Shown piece by piece: positions 1 through 5,942 of a stretch of DNA of 6,150 bases. The notes below the pieces were generated by a model, which had not been told where the DNA came from, ran no database searches, and worked only from the letters and a program-made list of their open reading frames with translations. Source of the DNA: JAIRTY01 sp050257395 (GTDB lineage Bacteria; Actinomycetota; Actinomycetes; Streptosporangiales; Streptosporangiaceae); NCBI GenBank assembly GCA_050257395.1, contig JBLMWU010000353.1, positions 1 to 6,150 of the forward strand. The letters are read 5' to 3'. Position numbers and translations under genes: made by a program. Each line of letters begins with the position of its first letter. Within the stretch, counting starts at the first letter, position 1.

Positions 1-22
1 GCCGCCTTCCGGCCACTCTGGC

Positions 23-2170
23 TCAGCCGGCCTTGGCCTCGGCGACCAGCTTCTCGGCCTGGTGCGAGGGCAGCGGCTCGTGCCGCAGGTAGGAGCGGGT
101 GAACGAGCCGGTCCCGTGCGACATCGAGCGCAGGTCGATGGCGTAGCGGGTGATCTCGAGCTCGGGCACCTCGGCCTTGACCATGGTGCGGCCCACGCCG
201 ACCGGCTCGGTGCCGAGCACCCGGCCCCGCCGCGAGGACAGGTCTGACATCACGGCGCCCACGTACTCGTCGTCCACCAGGATCGACAGCTCGTCCACCG
301 GCTCCAGCAGCGAGACCTTCGCCTTGTCCGAGGCGTCCCGCAGCGCGAGCTTGCCTGCCTTCTGGAACGCCATGTCCGAGGAGTCCACCGAGTGCGCCTT
401 GCCGTCGAACAAGGTGACCCGGATGTCGACCATCGGGTAGCCGGCCAGCACGCCGAGCTCCATCTGCGCGCGCACGCCCTTTTCCACCGAGGGGATGAAC
501 TGCCGGGGCACCACGCCGCCGACGATCTTGTCGACGAACTCGAACCCGGAGCCGGACGGCAGCGGCTCAACCTCGATGTGACAGACCCCGTACTCGCCGT
601 GGCCGCCGGTCTGCTTGACGTTGCGGCCCATGCCCTGGGCCTTGCCCGCCAGCGTCTCCCGCAGCGGCACCCGCAGCGCGGTGGTCTCCACCTCGACGCC
701 GTACCGGGACGACAGCCGGTCCAGCAGCAGGTCGGCGTGCGCCTCGCCCATGCACCACAGCACCAGCTGGCGGGTCTCGCCGTTGTTCTCCAGCCGCAGC
801 GTCGGGTCCTCCGCCACCAGCCGGCTCAGCGCCTGCGACATCTTGTCCTCATCGGCCTTGGACTTGGCCGTGATTGCCACCGGCAGCAGCGGCTCCGGCA
901 TGCTCCACGGCTCCATCAGCAGCGGCTGGTCCTTGCTGGACAGGGTGTCCCCGGTCTCAGCGCTGGCCAGCTTGGCCACCGCGCAGATGTCGCCGGCCAC
1001 GGCCTTGTCGACGGTCCGCTGCTGCTTGCCGAGCGGGGAGGTGAGCGCGCCGACCTTCTCGTCCGCGTCGTGGTCGGCGTGACCGCGATCGGCCAGGCCG
1101 TGGCCGGACACGTGCACCGCCATGTCCGGGGTCAGTGTCCCGGAGAACACCCGGACCAGGCTGATCCGGCCGACGTACGGGTCCGAGGTGGTCTTGACGA
1201 CCTCGGCCAGCAGCGGGCCGTCTGCGTCGCAGGACAGGCCGGTGACCGGCTTCCCGTCCAGGGTGCTCACGGCCGGCAGCGGATGCTCCTGCGGGCAGGG
1301 GAACGCCTGGGTCATCACTTCCAGCAGTTCGGCCAGGCCCAGCCCGTTCGGCGTGGCGGTGGCCAGCACCGGGTAGAAGCTGCCCCGCGCGACGGCTTTC
1401 TCCAGGTCCTCGATCAGTACCTTGGGGTCGATGTCGTCGCCCTCCAGGTACCGCTCCATCAGGGACTCATCCTCGCTCTCCTGGATGATCCCCTCGATCA
1501 GGGAGCCGCGCATCTCCGCCAGCCGGGCGGTGTCGCCGTCGTCGGGCTCGCGCTCGGCACGGCTGCCGCCGGAGTAGTCGAACAGCTTGCCGGACAGCAG
1601 CCCGATCAGCCCGCTGACCTCCCCGCCCGGGCCCGTGACCGGCAGGTAGAGCGGGGACACCGACTCGCCGAACGCGTCCTGGCAGGCCGTCAGGGCGGCG
1701 TCGAAGTCGGCCCGCTGGTGGTCCATCTTGGTGATGACGACAGCGCGCGGCATCCCCACCGCGGCGCACTCCTCCCACAGCATCCGGGTGAGCCCGTCCA
1801 CGCCGTCGGTGGCGGGCACCGCGAACAGGGCGGCGTCGGCGGCCCGCAGGCCCGCCCGCAGGTCGCCGGTGAAGTCCGCGTAGCCGGGGGTGTCCAGCAG
1901 GTTCACCTTGACACCCGCGTGGGCGAGCGGCGCCAGGGTGAGGTTCACCGAGCGCTGCTGCCGGATCTCGACCTCGTCGAAGTCGCTGACCGTGCTTCCC
2001 TCTTCCACCCGGCCGGGCCGCTGGATCGTGCCCGTCGCTACCAGCAGTGCCTCAACCAGGGTGGTCTTGCCCGCACCAGAGTGGCCGACCAGCACGACGT
2101 TCCGCACGCCGCCGGGCTGGTCGGCCACTGGTGTCCCGCCCGCCGCTGCTGATGCTCTCCTGTCCGTCAT
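23..2170 (-). CDS. fusA2: Elongation factor G-like translational GTPase (EF-G2/FusA2 type)
   Basis: A complete 715-residue protein with the five-domain EF-G layout and normal EF-G length. The G domain has the P-loop GHSGAGKT (29-36), the G3 motif DTPGYADF (93-100), the G4 motif TKMD (147-150) and a G5-like TAT (271-273). Domain II follows (about 310-420), with a His/Asp-rich loop at 353-370. Domains III-V include the domain IV tip AHSVDSS (592-598) and the domain V RSMSHGTGSFT stretch near the C-terminus. Canonical EF-G moves tRNA and mRNA on the ribosome. This protein departs from it at key GTPase positions: the G3 His is Tyr97, the switch I Thr is Asn76 (QQRSVNL) and the G4 Asn is Thr147. 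The same kind of changes mark actinobacterial EF-G2 paralogues; mycobacterial EF-G2 is reported to bind GTP but lack ribosome-stimulated GTPase activity. The main EF-G gene is therefore inferred to lie elsewhere. The ATG start is supported by AGGAGG six bases upstream. The gene is divergent from the PIM operon. Confidence 0.93.
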   Translation of the reverse strand: MTDRRASAAAGGTPVADQPGGVRNVVLVGHSGAGKTTLVEALLVATGTIQRPGRVEEGSTVSDFDEVEIRQQRSVNLTLAPLAHAGVKVNLLDTPGYADFTGDLRAGLRAADAALFAVPATDGVDGLTRMLWEECAAVGMPRAVVITKMDHQRADFDAALTACQDAFGESVSPLYLPVTGPGGEVSGLIGLLSGKLFDYSGGSRAEREPDDGDTARLAEMRGSLIEGIIQESEDESLMERYLEGDDIDPKVLIEDLEKAVARGSFYPVLATATPNGLGLAELLEVMTQAFPCPQEHPLPAVSTLDGKPVTGLSCDADGPLLAEVVKTTSDPYVGRISLVRVFSGTLTPDMAVHVSGHGLADRGHADHDADEKVGALTSPLGKQQRTVDKAVAGDICAVAKLASAETGDTLSSKDQPLLMEPWSMPEPLLPVAITAKSKADEDKMSQALSRLVAEDPTLRLENNGETRQLVLWCMGEAHADLLLDRLSSRYGVEVETTALRVPLRETLAGKAQGMGRNVKQTGGHGEYGVCHIEVEPLPSGSGFEFVDKIVGGVVPRQFIPSVEKGVRAQMELGVLAGYPMVDIRVTLFDGKAHSVDSSDMAFQKAGKLALRDASDKAKVSLLEPVDELSILVDDEYVGAVMSDLSSRRGRVLGTEPVGVGRTMVKAEVPELEITRYAIDLRSMSHGTGSFTRSYLRHEPLPSHQAEKLVAEAKAG

Positions 2171-2176
2171 CTGTCG

Positions 2177-2182
2177 CCTCCT
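2177..2182 (-). promoter_or_regulatory. Strong ribosome binding site of the EF-G2 gene
   Basis: Read on the minus strand, AGGAGG lies six bases before the ATG at 2170. It is a perfect Shine-Dalgarno match at ideal spacing and fixes the start codon, so the first 20 or so residues before the P-loop are a genuine N-terminal extension. Confidence 0.85.
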
Positions 2183-2211
2183 GCCGGTCGGTTCGGCTGC
2201 GTCATGACCAG

Positions 2212-2239
2212 CCTTTACCTGCCGGCCACCCGATCACAA
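2212..2239 (-). promoter_or_regulatory. Possible sigma70-type promoter of the EF-G2 gene
   Basis: Minus-strand TTGTGA (2239-2234) and TAAAGG (2217-2212) are separated by 16 bp and could be the -35 and -10 boxes. The -10 match is weak because the last T is missing. Transcription would start near 2205, giving a leader of about 35 nt that contains the Shine-Dalgarno sequence. This is a motif-based guess with no supporting data. Confidence 0.3.
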
Positions 2240-2350
2240 GACCCCAGTCGCAATCGCCGGGTACGGGTGGCCTGCAGCAGCAGAACGCTGGCGCTGCCCG
2301 CCGCTGGCGCGATAGGGCCGGAAGTCCGGTGCTTAGCGGCCCCGCGGGTC

Positions 2351-2378
2351 TTTCGCCCGGCTCGCGGACCACTAAGAT
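2351..2378 (+). promoter_or_regulatory. Probable pgsA operon promoter, possibly leaderless
   Basis: TAAGAT (2373-2378) fits the actinobacterial -10 consensus TANNNT and is one of the few AT-rich spots in the intergenic region. It ends nine bases before the pgsA ATG, so transcription would begin at or within a few bases of the start codon. A weak -35 candidate, TTTCGC (2351-2356), lies 16 bp upstream. No good Shine-Dalgarno sequence precedes the ATG; only GGACGG sits there, two bases away. Together these suggest a leaderless or near-leaderless mRNA, which is common in actinobacteria. Confidence 0.5.
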
Positions 2379-2387
2379 CGGACGGCC

Positions 2388-3035
2388 ATGCTGAACGTGC
2401 TGCGCCCCTTTTTCACCCGGCTGCTGACCCCGGTGGGCCGGGCGCTCGCACGCACCCCGGTCACGCCCAACATGATCACCCTCACCGGCACCGCCGGGGT
2501 GTCGGCGGGCGCACTGTGGCTGTTCCCGATCGGGCACCTGTTCGCCGGGACGATGGTCTGCACCGGGTTCGTGTTCGCGGACATGCTCGACGGCGTGCTG
2601 GCCCGGATGAAGGGCACCAGCGGCGCCTGGGGCGCCTTCCTGGACTCGACCCTGGACCGGATCGGGGACGCGGCGGTCTTCTCCGGGCTGGCGATCTGGC
2701 TCGCCCGCGACCATCAGGGCGGGCTGGCCCTGGTGACCCTGTACTGCCTGGTGACCGGCGGGCTGGTGTCGTATGCCCGGGCGCGGGCGGAAGGGCTGGG
2801 CGTGCGCTGCGACGTGGGCGTCGCGGAGCGCACCGAGCGGCTGCTGATCGCCCTGGTGGCGGCGGGCCTGACCGGGCTCGGTGTGCCGTTCGTGCTGGCG
2901 ATAGGAATGTGGGCGCTGGCTGTCCTGACCACGGTGACGTTCGGGCAGCGGGTGCTGGTGGTCCGCCAGGCGGTCGGTCCCGGGGTGGCCCGGCCGCCGG
3001 AGGAGGGTTCCGCGGGCGGCACGCCCGCTGGATGA
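2388..3035 (+). CDS. pgsA: Phosphatidylinositol phosphate synthase (CDP-alcohol phosphatidyltransferase)
   Basis: This 215-residue integral membrane enzyme is predicted to join CDP-diacylglycerol and inositol 1-phosphate to make phosphatidylinositol phosphate, the precursor of phosphatidylinositol and PIMs. The complete family signature DxxDGxxARx8Gx3Dx3D is present at residues 65-90, with the metal-binding and catalytic aspartates at 65, 68, 86 and 90. Several hydrophobic segments (roughly 32-47, 51-64, 95-106, 112-128, 152-166 and 168-185) fit the usual six-helix fold. The basic stretch YARARAEG (129-136) and AERTERL (146-152) resemble actinobacterial PIP synthases. The family also includes phosphatidylglycerophosphate synthases, which often share the pgsA name. 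The adjacent patA and pimA genes make the inositol substrate much more likely. It is the first gene of the operon, and its TGA lies nine bases before the patA start, touching the patA ribosome binding site. Confidence 0.93.
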   Translation: MLNVLRPFFTRLLTPVGRALARTPVTPNMITLTGTAGVSAGALWLFPIGHLFAGTMVCTGFVFADMLDGVLARMKGTSGAWGAFLDSTLDRIGDAAVFSGLAIWLARDHQGGLALVTLYCLVTGGLVSYARARAEGLGVRCDVGVAERTERLLIALVAAGLTGLGVPFVLAIGMWALAVLTTVTFGQRVLVVRQAVGPGVARPPEEGSAGGTPAG

Positions 3036-3040
3036 GGGGA
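3034..3040 (+). promoter_or_regulatory. patA ribosome binding site overlapping the pgsA stop
   Basis: GAGGGGA lies four bases before the ATG at 3045 and shares bases with the pgsA TGA (3033-3035). This supports the start and suggests translational coupling of the two genes. Confidence 0.7.
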
Positions 3041-3044
3041 ACAG

Positions 3045-4082
3045 ATGAGCGAGGCGAGCGAGCCGCACGGGCGCACGGCCCGGGCCCGGCTGACGGACTG
3101 GCTGGTGGGCTCCGGCTACCGGCTGGGCTGGTCCCTGGTGTGTCGCCTGCCCGGGTCATGGGTGCGGGCGCTCTTCCAGTTCACGGCCGACATCGCCTGG
3201 CGCCGCCAGGGCCGGGGGGTCCAGCGGCTGGAAGCGAACCTGCGGCGGGTGATCGGCCAGCAGGCGAGCGGGAAGGAACTGCGTGCTCTGTCCCGGCTGG
3301 CCATGCGGTCCTACCTGCGCTACTGGCTGGAAGTCTTCCGGCTGCCGGTGATCAGTGAGCAGCGGATCCTGGACGACATGCGCTCGTACGGGGAAGAGGA
3401 AACCGCGTTCGCGCACCTTGCCGCGGGCCGCGGGGTCATCTTCGCCCTCGGGCACATGGGCAACTGGGACCACGCCGGTGCCTGGATCATCGCCCGCGGT
3501 GCCAAGCGATTCACCACCGTCCAGGAGCGCCTCAAGCCGGAGGCCGTGTACGACAGCTTTCTGGAGTTCCGGGAGAGCCTCGGGTTCGAGGTGCTGCCGG
3601 CGACCGGCGGGGCGAGGCCGTTCGGGGTGCTGGCGCAGCGGCTGCGCGCCGGTCACCTGGTGTGCCTGCTCGCCGACCGGGATGTCACCGGCGGCGGGAT
3701 CGAGGTCGAGTTCTTCGGGGAGAAGGCCCGGATGATGGGCGGGCCGGCTGCCCTGGCCCTGCAGACGGGTGCCGCGCTGATGCCCGTCACACTGTGGTAT
3801 GAGGGCCCTTACTGGGCAGCGCACATCCACCAGGAGATCCCGGTGCCGGAAGCGGGGGACAGGCGGCAGAAGGTCGCGGCCATGACGCAGGAGTTCGCGC
3901 GCGTCCTGGAGGAGGCCATCAAGGCCCATCCGGCGGACTGGCACATGCTCCAGCGCGTGTTCGTGGCAGACCTGGACCCGGCCCGGCTCGCCGCCGCGGA
4001 CGCGGCCGCCGCTGCCGCCGCGCCCGGGCAGGCCGGCCTGAACGGGGGAGCGGACCTGGCCGGGAGCGGGAGCGGGCCATGA
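3045..4082 (+). CDS. patA: Phosphatidylinositol mannoside acyltransferase
   Basis: This 345-residue protein belongs to the LpxL/HtrB-like lysophospholipid acyltransferase family. By homology and context it transfers an acyl chain from acyl-CoA to the mannose added by PimA, at the cytosolic face of the membrane. The HX4D catalytic motif is HMGNWD (137-142). Other PatA-like landmarks are ERLKPE (161-166), ESLGFEVLP (177-185) and the LADRDVT segment (209-215). By remembered alignment with Mycobacterium smegmatis PatA, His137 corresponds to His126, and Asp211 falls where the catalytic-dyad Glu200 would be. Residues 8-35 are amphipathic and may hold the protein to the membrane; there is no clear signal peptide. 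The last 30 or so residues are Ala/Gly-rich low complexity, making the protein somewhat longer than the roughly 300 residues usual for PatA. Its TGA overlaps the pimA ATG by four bases. Confidence 0.9.
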   Translation: MSEASEPHGRTARARLTDWLVGSGYRLGWSLVCRLPGSWVRALFQFTADIAWRRQGRGVQRLEANLRRVIGQQASGKELRALSRLAMRSYLRYWLEVFRLPVISEQRILDDMRSYGEEETAFAHLAAGRGVIFALGHMGNWDHAGAWIIARGAKRFTTVQERLKPEAVYDSFLEFRESLGFEVLPATGGARPFGVLAQRLRAGHLVCLLADRDVTGGGIEVEFFGEKARMMGGPAALALQTGAALMPVTLWYEGPYWAAHIHQEIPVPEAGDRRQKVAAMTQEFARVLEEAIKAHPADWHMLQRVFVADLDPARLAAADAAAAAAAPGQAGLNGGADLAGSGSGP

Positions 4083-5206
4083 GGATCGGCCTCGTCTGCC
4101 CTTACACCTGGGACGTGCCGGGCGGGGTGCAGCAGCACATCCGTGACCTGGCCGAAGCCCTGATCGGCCTGGGCCACGAGGTTTCGGTCATCTCCCCGGC
4201 AGACGACGACACGCCGCTGCCGGAGTACGTGGTGCCGGCCGGACGGGCGGTCCCGGTGCCCTACAACGGCTCGGTGGCCAGGCTCTCGTTCGGTTTCCTG
4301 TCCGCGGCGCGGGTCCGCCGGTGGGTCAAGGAGGGCAGCTTCGACGTCCTGCACGTGCACGAGCCAGCCGCGCCCAGCCTGTCCCTGCTGGCCTGCTGGG
4401 TGGCGGACGGCCCGATCGTCGCCACCGTGCACACGGCGATGCCGCGGTCCCGGCTGATCCACGCCACCTACCCGGTGCTGCAGACCGCGCTGGAGAAGAT
4501 CAGCGGCCGGATCGCCGTGTCCGAGGCGGCGCGCACCACCCTGGTGGAGCACATGGGCGGCGACGCCGTGCTCATCCCCAACGGGGTGACCGTGCGCCGG
4601 TACGAGAAGGCGACGCCGCTGCCCGGCTGGCCGGGGGATGGCGGCGCGCTGGGCTTCCTCGGCCGGATGGACGAGCCGCGCAAGGGCCTTGACGTGCTGC
4701 TGCGATCCTTCGCGATCCTGGCCGCCGGCCGGCCCGGGCTGCGGCTGCTCATCGCGGGCCCGGGAGACGCCGGCGACGTGCTCGGCCGGGTCCCCGCGCC
4801 GCTGCGCGATCGGGTGGTGCTGGCGGGCCAGGTCAGCGAGGAGGACAAGGCCCGCGTCTACCATTCGGTGGACGTCTTCTGCGCGCCCAACACCGGCGGT
4901 GAGAGCTTCGGGATCGTGCTGGCGGAGGCCATGGCGGCGGGCGCGCCGATCGTGGCCAGCGATCTGGACGCGTTCCGGCAGGTGCTGCGCGGCGGCCGGG
5001 CGGGCGAGCTGTTCGCCACCGGCGACCCGGTGGCGCTGGCGGAAGCCGCCAGCCGGCTGCTGGACGACCCGGGGCTGCGCGCCCAGCGGTCCGCCGCCGC
5101 GTCAGAGGCGGTTCGGGCCTACGACTGGCCGGTGGTCGCCAGGGACGTCGTGAAAGTCTACGAAGCCGTGGTGCCGGCCGCCGGCAAGGTCGGCCTGGCG
5201 CCGTGA
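4079..5206 (+). CDS. pimA: Phosphatidylinositol alpha-mannosyltransferase PimA (GT4)
   Basis: This 375-residue GT-B fold glycosyltransferase is predicted to transfer mannose from GDP-mannose to the inositol ring of phosphatidylinositol, the first committed step of PIM synthesis on the cytosolic side of the membrane. The start MRIGLVCPY and the glycine loop VPGGVQ (13-18) match the family closely. His118 lies in VATVHT, and the nucleotide-sugar residues Arg196, Glu199 and Lys202 are in GRMDEPRKG (195-203), the same numbers as in mycobacterial PimA. The GT4 EX7E motif is Glu275-Glu283 in GGESFGIVLAEAMAAG. Arg68 and neighbouring residues (PYNGSVARL, 61-69) belong to the membrane and acceptor region. 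No catalytic residue is missing. The ATG overlaps the patA TGA (ATGA) and is preceded by GGGAG (4068-4072) six bases away, so translation is likely coupled. Identification is very secure. Confidence 0.96.
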   Translation: MRIGLVCPYTWDVPGGVQQHIRDLAEALIGLGHEVSVISPADDDTPLPEYVVPAGRAVPVPYNGSVARLSFGFLSAARVRRWVKEGSFDVLHVHEPAAPSLSLLACWVADGPIVATVHTAMPRSRLIHATYPVLQTALEKISGRIAVSEAARTTLVEHMGGDAVLIPNGVTVRRYEKATPLPGWPGDGGALGFLGRMDEPRKGLDVLLRSFAILAAGRPGLRLLIAGPGDAGDVLGRVPAPLRDRVVLAGQVSEEDKARVYHSVDVFCAPNTGGESFGIVLAEAMAAGAPIVASDLDAFRQVLRGGRAGELFATGDPVALAEAASRLLDDPGLRAQRSAAASEAVRAYDWPVVARDVVKVYEAVVPAAGKVGLAP

Positions 5207-5220
5207 CCCGGACCTGCCCC

Positions 5221-5230
5221 AGGGGAGGGA
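5221..5230 (+). promoter_or_regulatory. Ribosome binding site that sets the GTG start of the LemA-like gene
   Basis: AGGGGAGGGA ends seven bases before GTG at 5238. It is the only strong Shine-Dalgarno sequence in the 31-bp gap and supports the GTG start. A nearby ATG at 5248 is out of frame and is followed at once by a stop. Confidence 0.7.
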
Positions 5231-5237
5231 CACAGCG

Positions 5238-5876
5238 GTGCTGACCAATGTGATCATCATCATCGCCGTCGCGATCCTGGTCGGCGTGTACGTGTCCTGG
5301 CGGGCGGGCCGGCTGGACCGGCTGCACGCCCGGGTGGAAGCGGCCCGGGCCGCGCTGGACGCGGCGCTGGTACGGCGCAGCTCGGTGGCGCTGGAGCTGG
5401 CCGCGTGCGGGCTGCTGGACCCGGCCACCAGCATGCTGCTCGCCGGTGCCGCGCACGACGCCCGGGCGGCAGGCGGCCCGGCGGGCGGCTCCGAGCTGGC
5501 CGAAAGCGACCTGACCCGGGCACTGCGGGCCGCGCTCGGCCAGCCCGGCTTCCGGGCCGCGCTGAACGAGCGGGGCAGCGCCGACGAGCTGCTGGCCGAG
5601 CTGGAAGCCGCCGCCCACCAGGTGTTCCTGGCCCGCAAGTTCTACAACGACGCGGTCGCGGCGACGCTGGAGGCCCGGCGCCGCTGGCTGGTCCGGGTGC
5701 TCCGGCTGGCCGGGGGAGCGCCGCTGCCGGAGTTCTTCGAGATCGACGACTCCATGCTCACGCCAGGCGAAGAAGCCGGGGGTGCCGACATGCCGCACCT
5801 CACCGGCGGCAGCGCCCCCCGCTCGCTTCCGGGCCGCCCTGAGACACCGCCTACCATGGGTAGTGGCCCGCGGTAG
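5238..5876 (+). CDS. Divergent LemA-like membrane-anchored protein
   Basis: This 212-residue protein of unknown function has one N-terminal membrane helix (about 5-21, rich in Ile and Val) followed at once by a basic, helical segment, RLDRLHARVEAARAALD (25-41). This order matches the LemA family, in which a membrane helix leads into a long antiparallel helical bundle. A second LemA-like signature comes late: ARKFYNDAV (132-140) and then LPEFFEID (163-170), comparable to the ARxFYNDAV and EFFE ends of LemA proteins. The middle (75-120) is Ala/Gly-rich and poorly conserved. Residues 172-212 are a Pro/Gly/Ser-rich tail that looks disordered. LemA function is not established. The gene follows pimA by 31 bp in the same direction and is probably cotranscribed, which hints at a role at the membrane but proves nothing. 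The pdxS promoter candidate lies within its last codons. The family assignment rests on these motifs alone. Confidence 0.75.
   Translation: MLTNVIIIIAVAILVGVYVSWRAGRLDRLHARVEAARAALDAALVRRSSVALELAACGLLDPATSMLLAGAAHDARAAGGPAGGSELAESDLTRALRAALGQPGFRAALNERGSADELLAELEAAAHQVFLARKFYNDAVAATLEARRRWLVRVLRLAGGAPLPEFFEIDDSMLTPGEEAGGADMPHLTGGSAPRSLPGRPETPPTMGSGPR
5846..5876 (+). promoter_or_regulatory. Candidate pdxS promoter within a palindromic element
   Basis: TACCAT (5852-5857) fits the TANNNT -10 pattern and lies about 85 bases before the pdxS start. It sits in an inverted repeat, CTACC-ATG-GGTAG (5851-5863), which is nested between ACCGC (5846-5850) and GCGGT (5870-5874). GGTAG is also repeated directly at 5872-5876. 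No convincing -35 box is seen. The whole element lies inside the end of the LemA-like coding sequence. It could be a promoter with an operator, or chance. Confidence 0.3.
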
Positions 5877-5883
5877 CCGCCAG

Positions 5884-5902
5884 GCCCGGGGGCGTCCCGG
5901 GC
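5884..5902 (+). terminator. GC-rich hairpin between the LemA-like gene and pdxS
   Basis: GCCCGGG (5884-5890) and CCCGGGC (5896-5902) form a perfect 7-bp stem with a 5-nt loop, starting eight bases after the LemA-like stop codon. No T run follows, so it is not a classical intrinsic terminator, although actinobacterial terminators often lack one. It could end part of the PIM operon transcript, stabilise its 3' end, or act as structure in the pdxS leader. Confidence 0.45.
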
Positions 5903-5942
5903 GGACCGCGCGCCCTGAACAAGCGATCAAGTGAGGTTGACC

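Larger units (their letters stand above)
2171..2387. other. Divergent intergenic region between EF-G2 and pgsA
   Basis: This 217-bp stretch separates the minus-strand EF-G2 gene from the plus-strand PIM operon, so both promoters should lie inside it. Besides the two promoter candidates it holds a short perfect inverted repeat, CCGGA-AG-TCCGG (2318-2329), about 20 bp upstream of the pgsA -35 region, and a CAG-rich patch near 2273-2285. No RNA gene or small coding region can be supported here. Confidence 0.7.

Noticed and set aside
9..30. Inverted repeats around the EF-G2 stop codon (GCCA-CTC-TGGC and CCGGC/GCCGG)
   Set aside because: The stems are only 4-5 bp, one includes the stop codon, and the window ends too soon to judge a terminator.
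392..2152. Long plus-strand open frame opposite the EF-G2 gene (586 codons)
   Set aside because: It is antisense to a clearly conserved GTPase; its composition (runs of Gln, His, Val, Gly, Arg) is what a high-GC codon pattern gives when read on the other strand, and it shows no recognisable domain.
2201..2208. 8-bp palindrome GTCATGAC near the inferred EF-G2 transcription start
   Set aside because: A perfect 8-bp palindrome is expected about once by chance in a region of this size, and nothing else marks it as an operator.
2202..3358. Long open frames on both strands covering the intergenic region and pgsA/patA
   Set aside because: They are Pro/Arg/Gly/Ala-rich shadow frames over pgsA and patA, whose protein motifs are unmistakable. 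None has a good ribosome binding site or a known motif.
3809..4864. Minus-strand open frame of 351 codons opposite patA and pimA
   Set aside because: It lies antisense to two secure genes and reads as low-complexity His/Arg/Gly/Pro sequence.
5213..5223. Small hairpin CCTG-CCC-CAGG just before the LemA-like ribosome binding site
   Set aside because: A 4-bp stem is too weak to support a regulatory claim in DNA this GC-rich.
4833..5930. Minus-strand open frame of 365 codons opposite the LemA-like gene
   Set aside because: It is Arg/Pro-rich shadow sequence. The plus-strand frame has a strong ribosome binding site, a membrane helix and LemA-like motifs.
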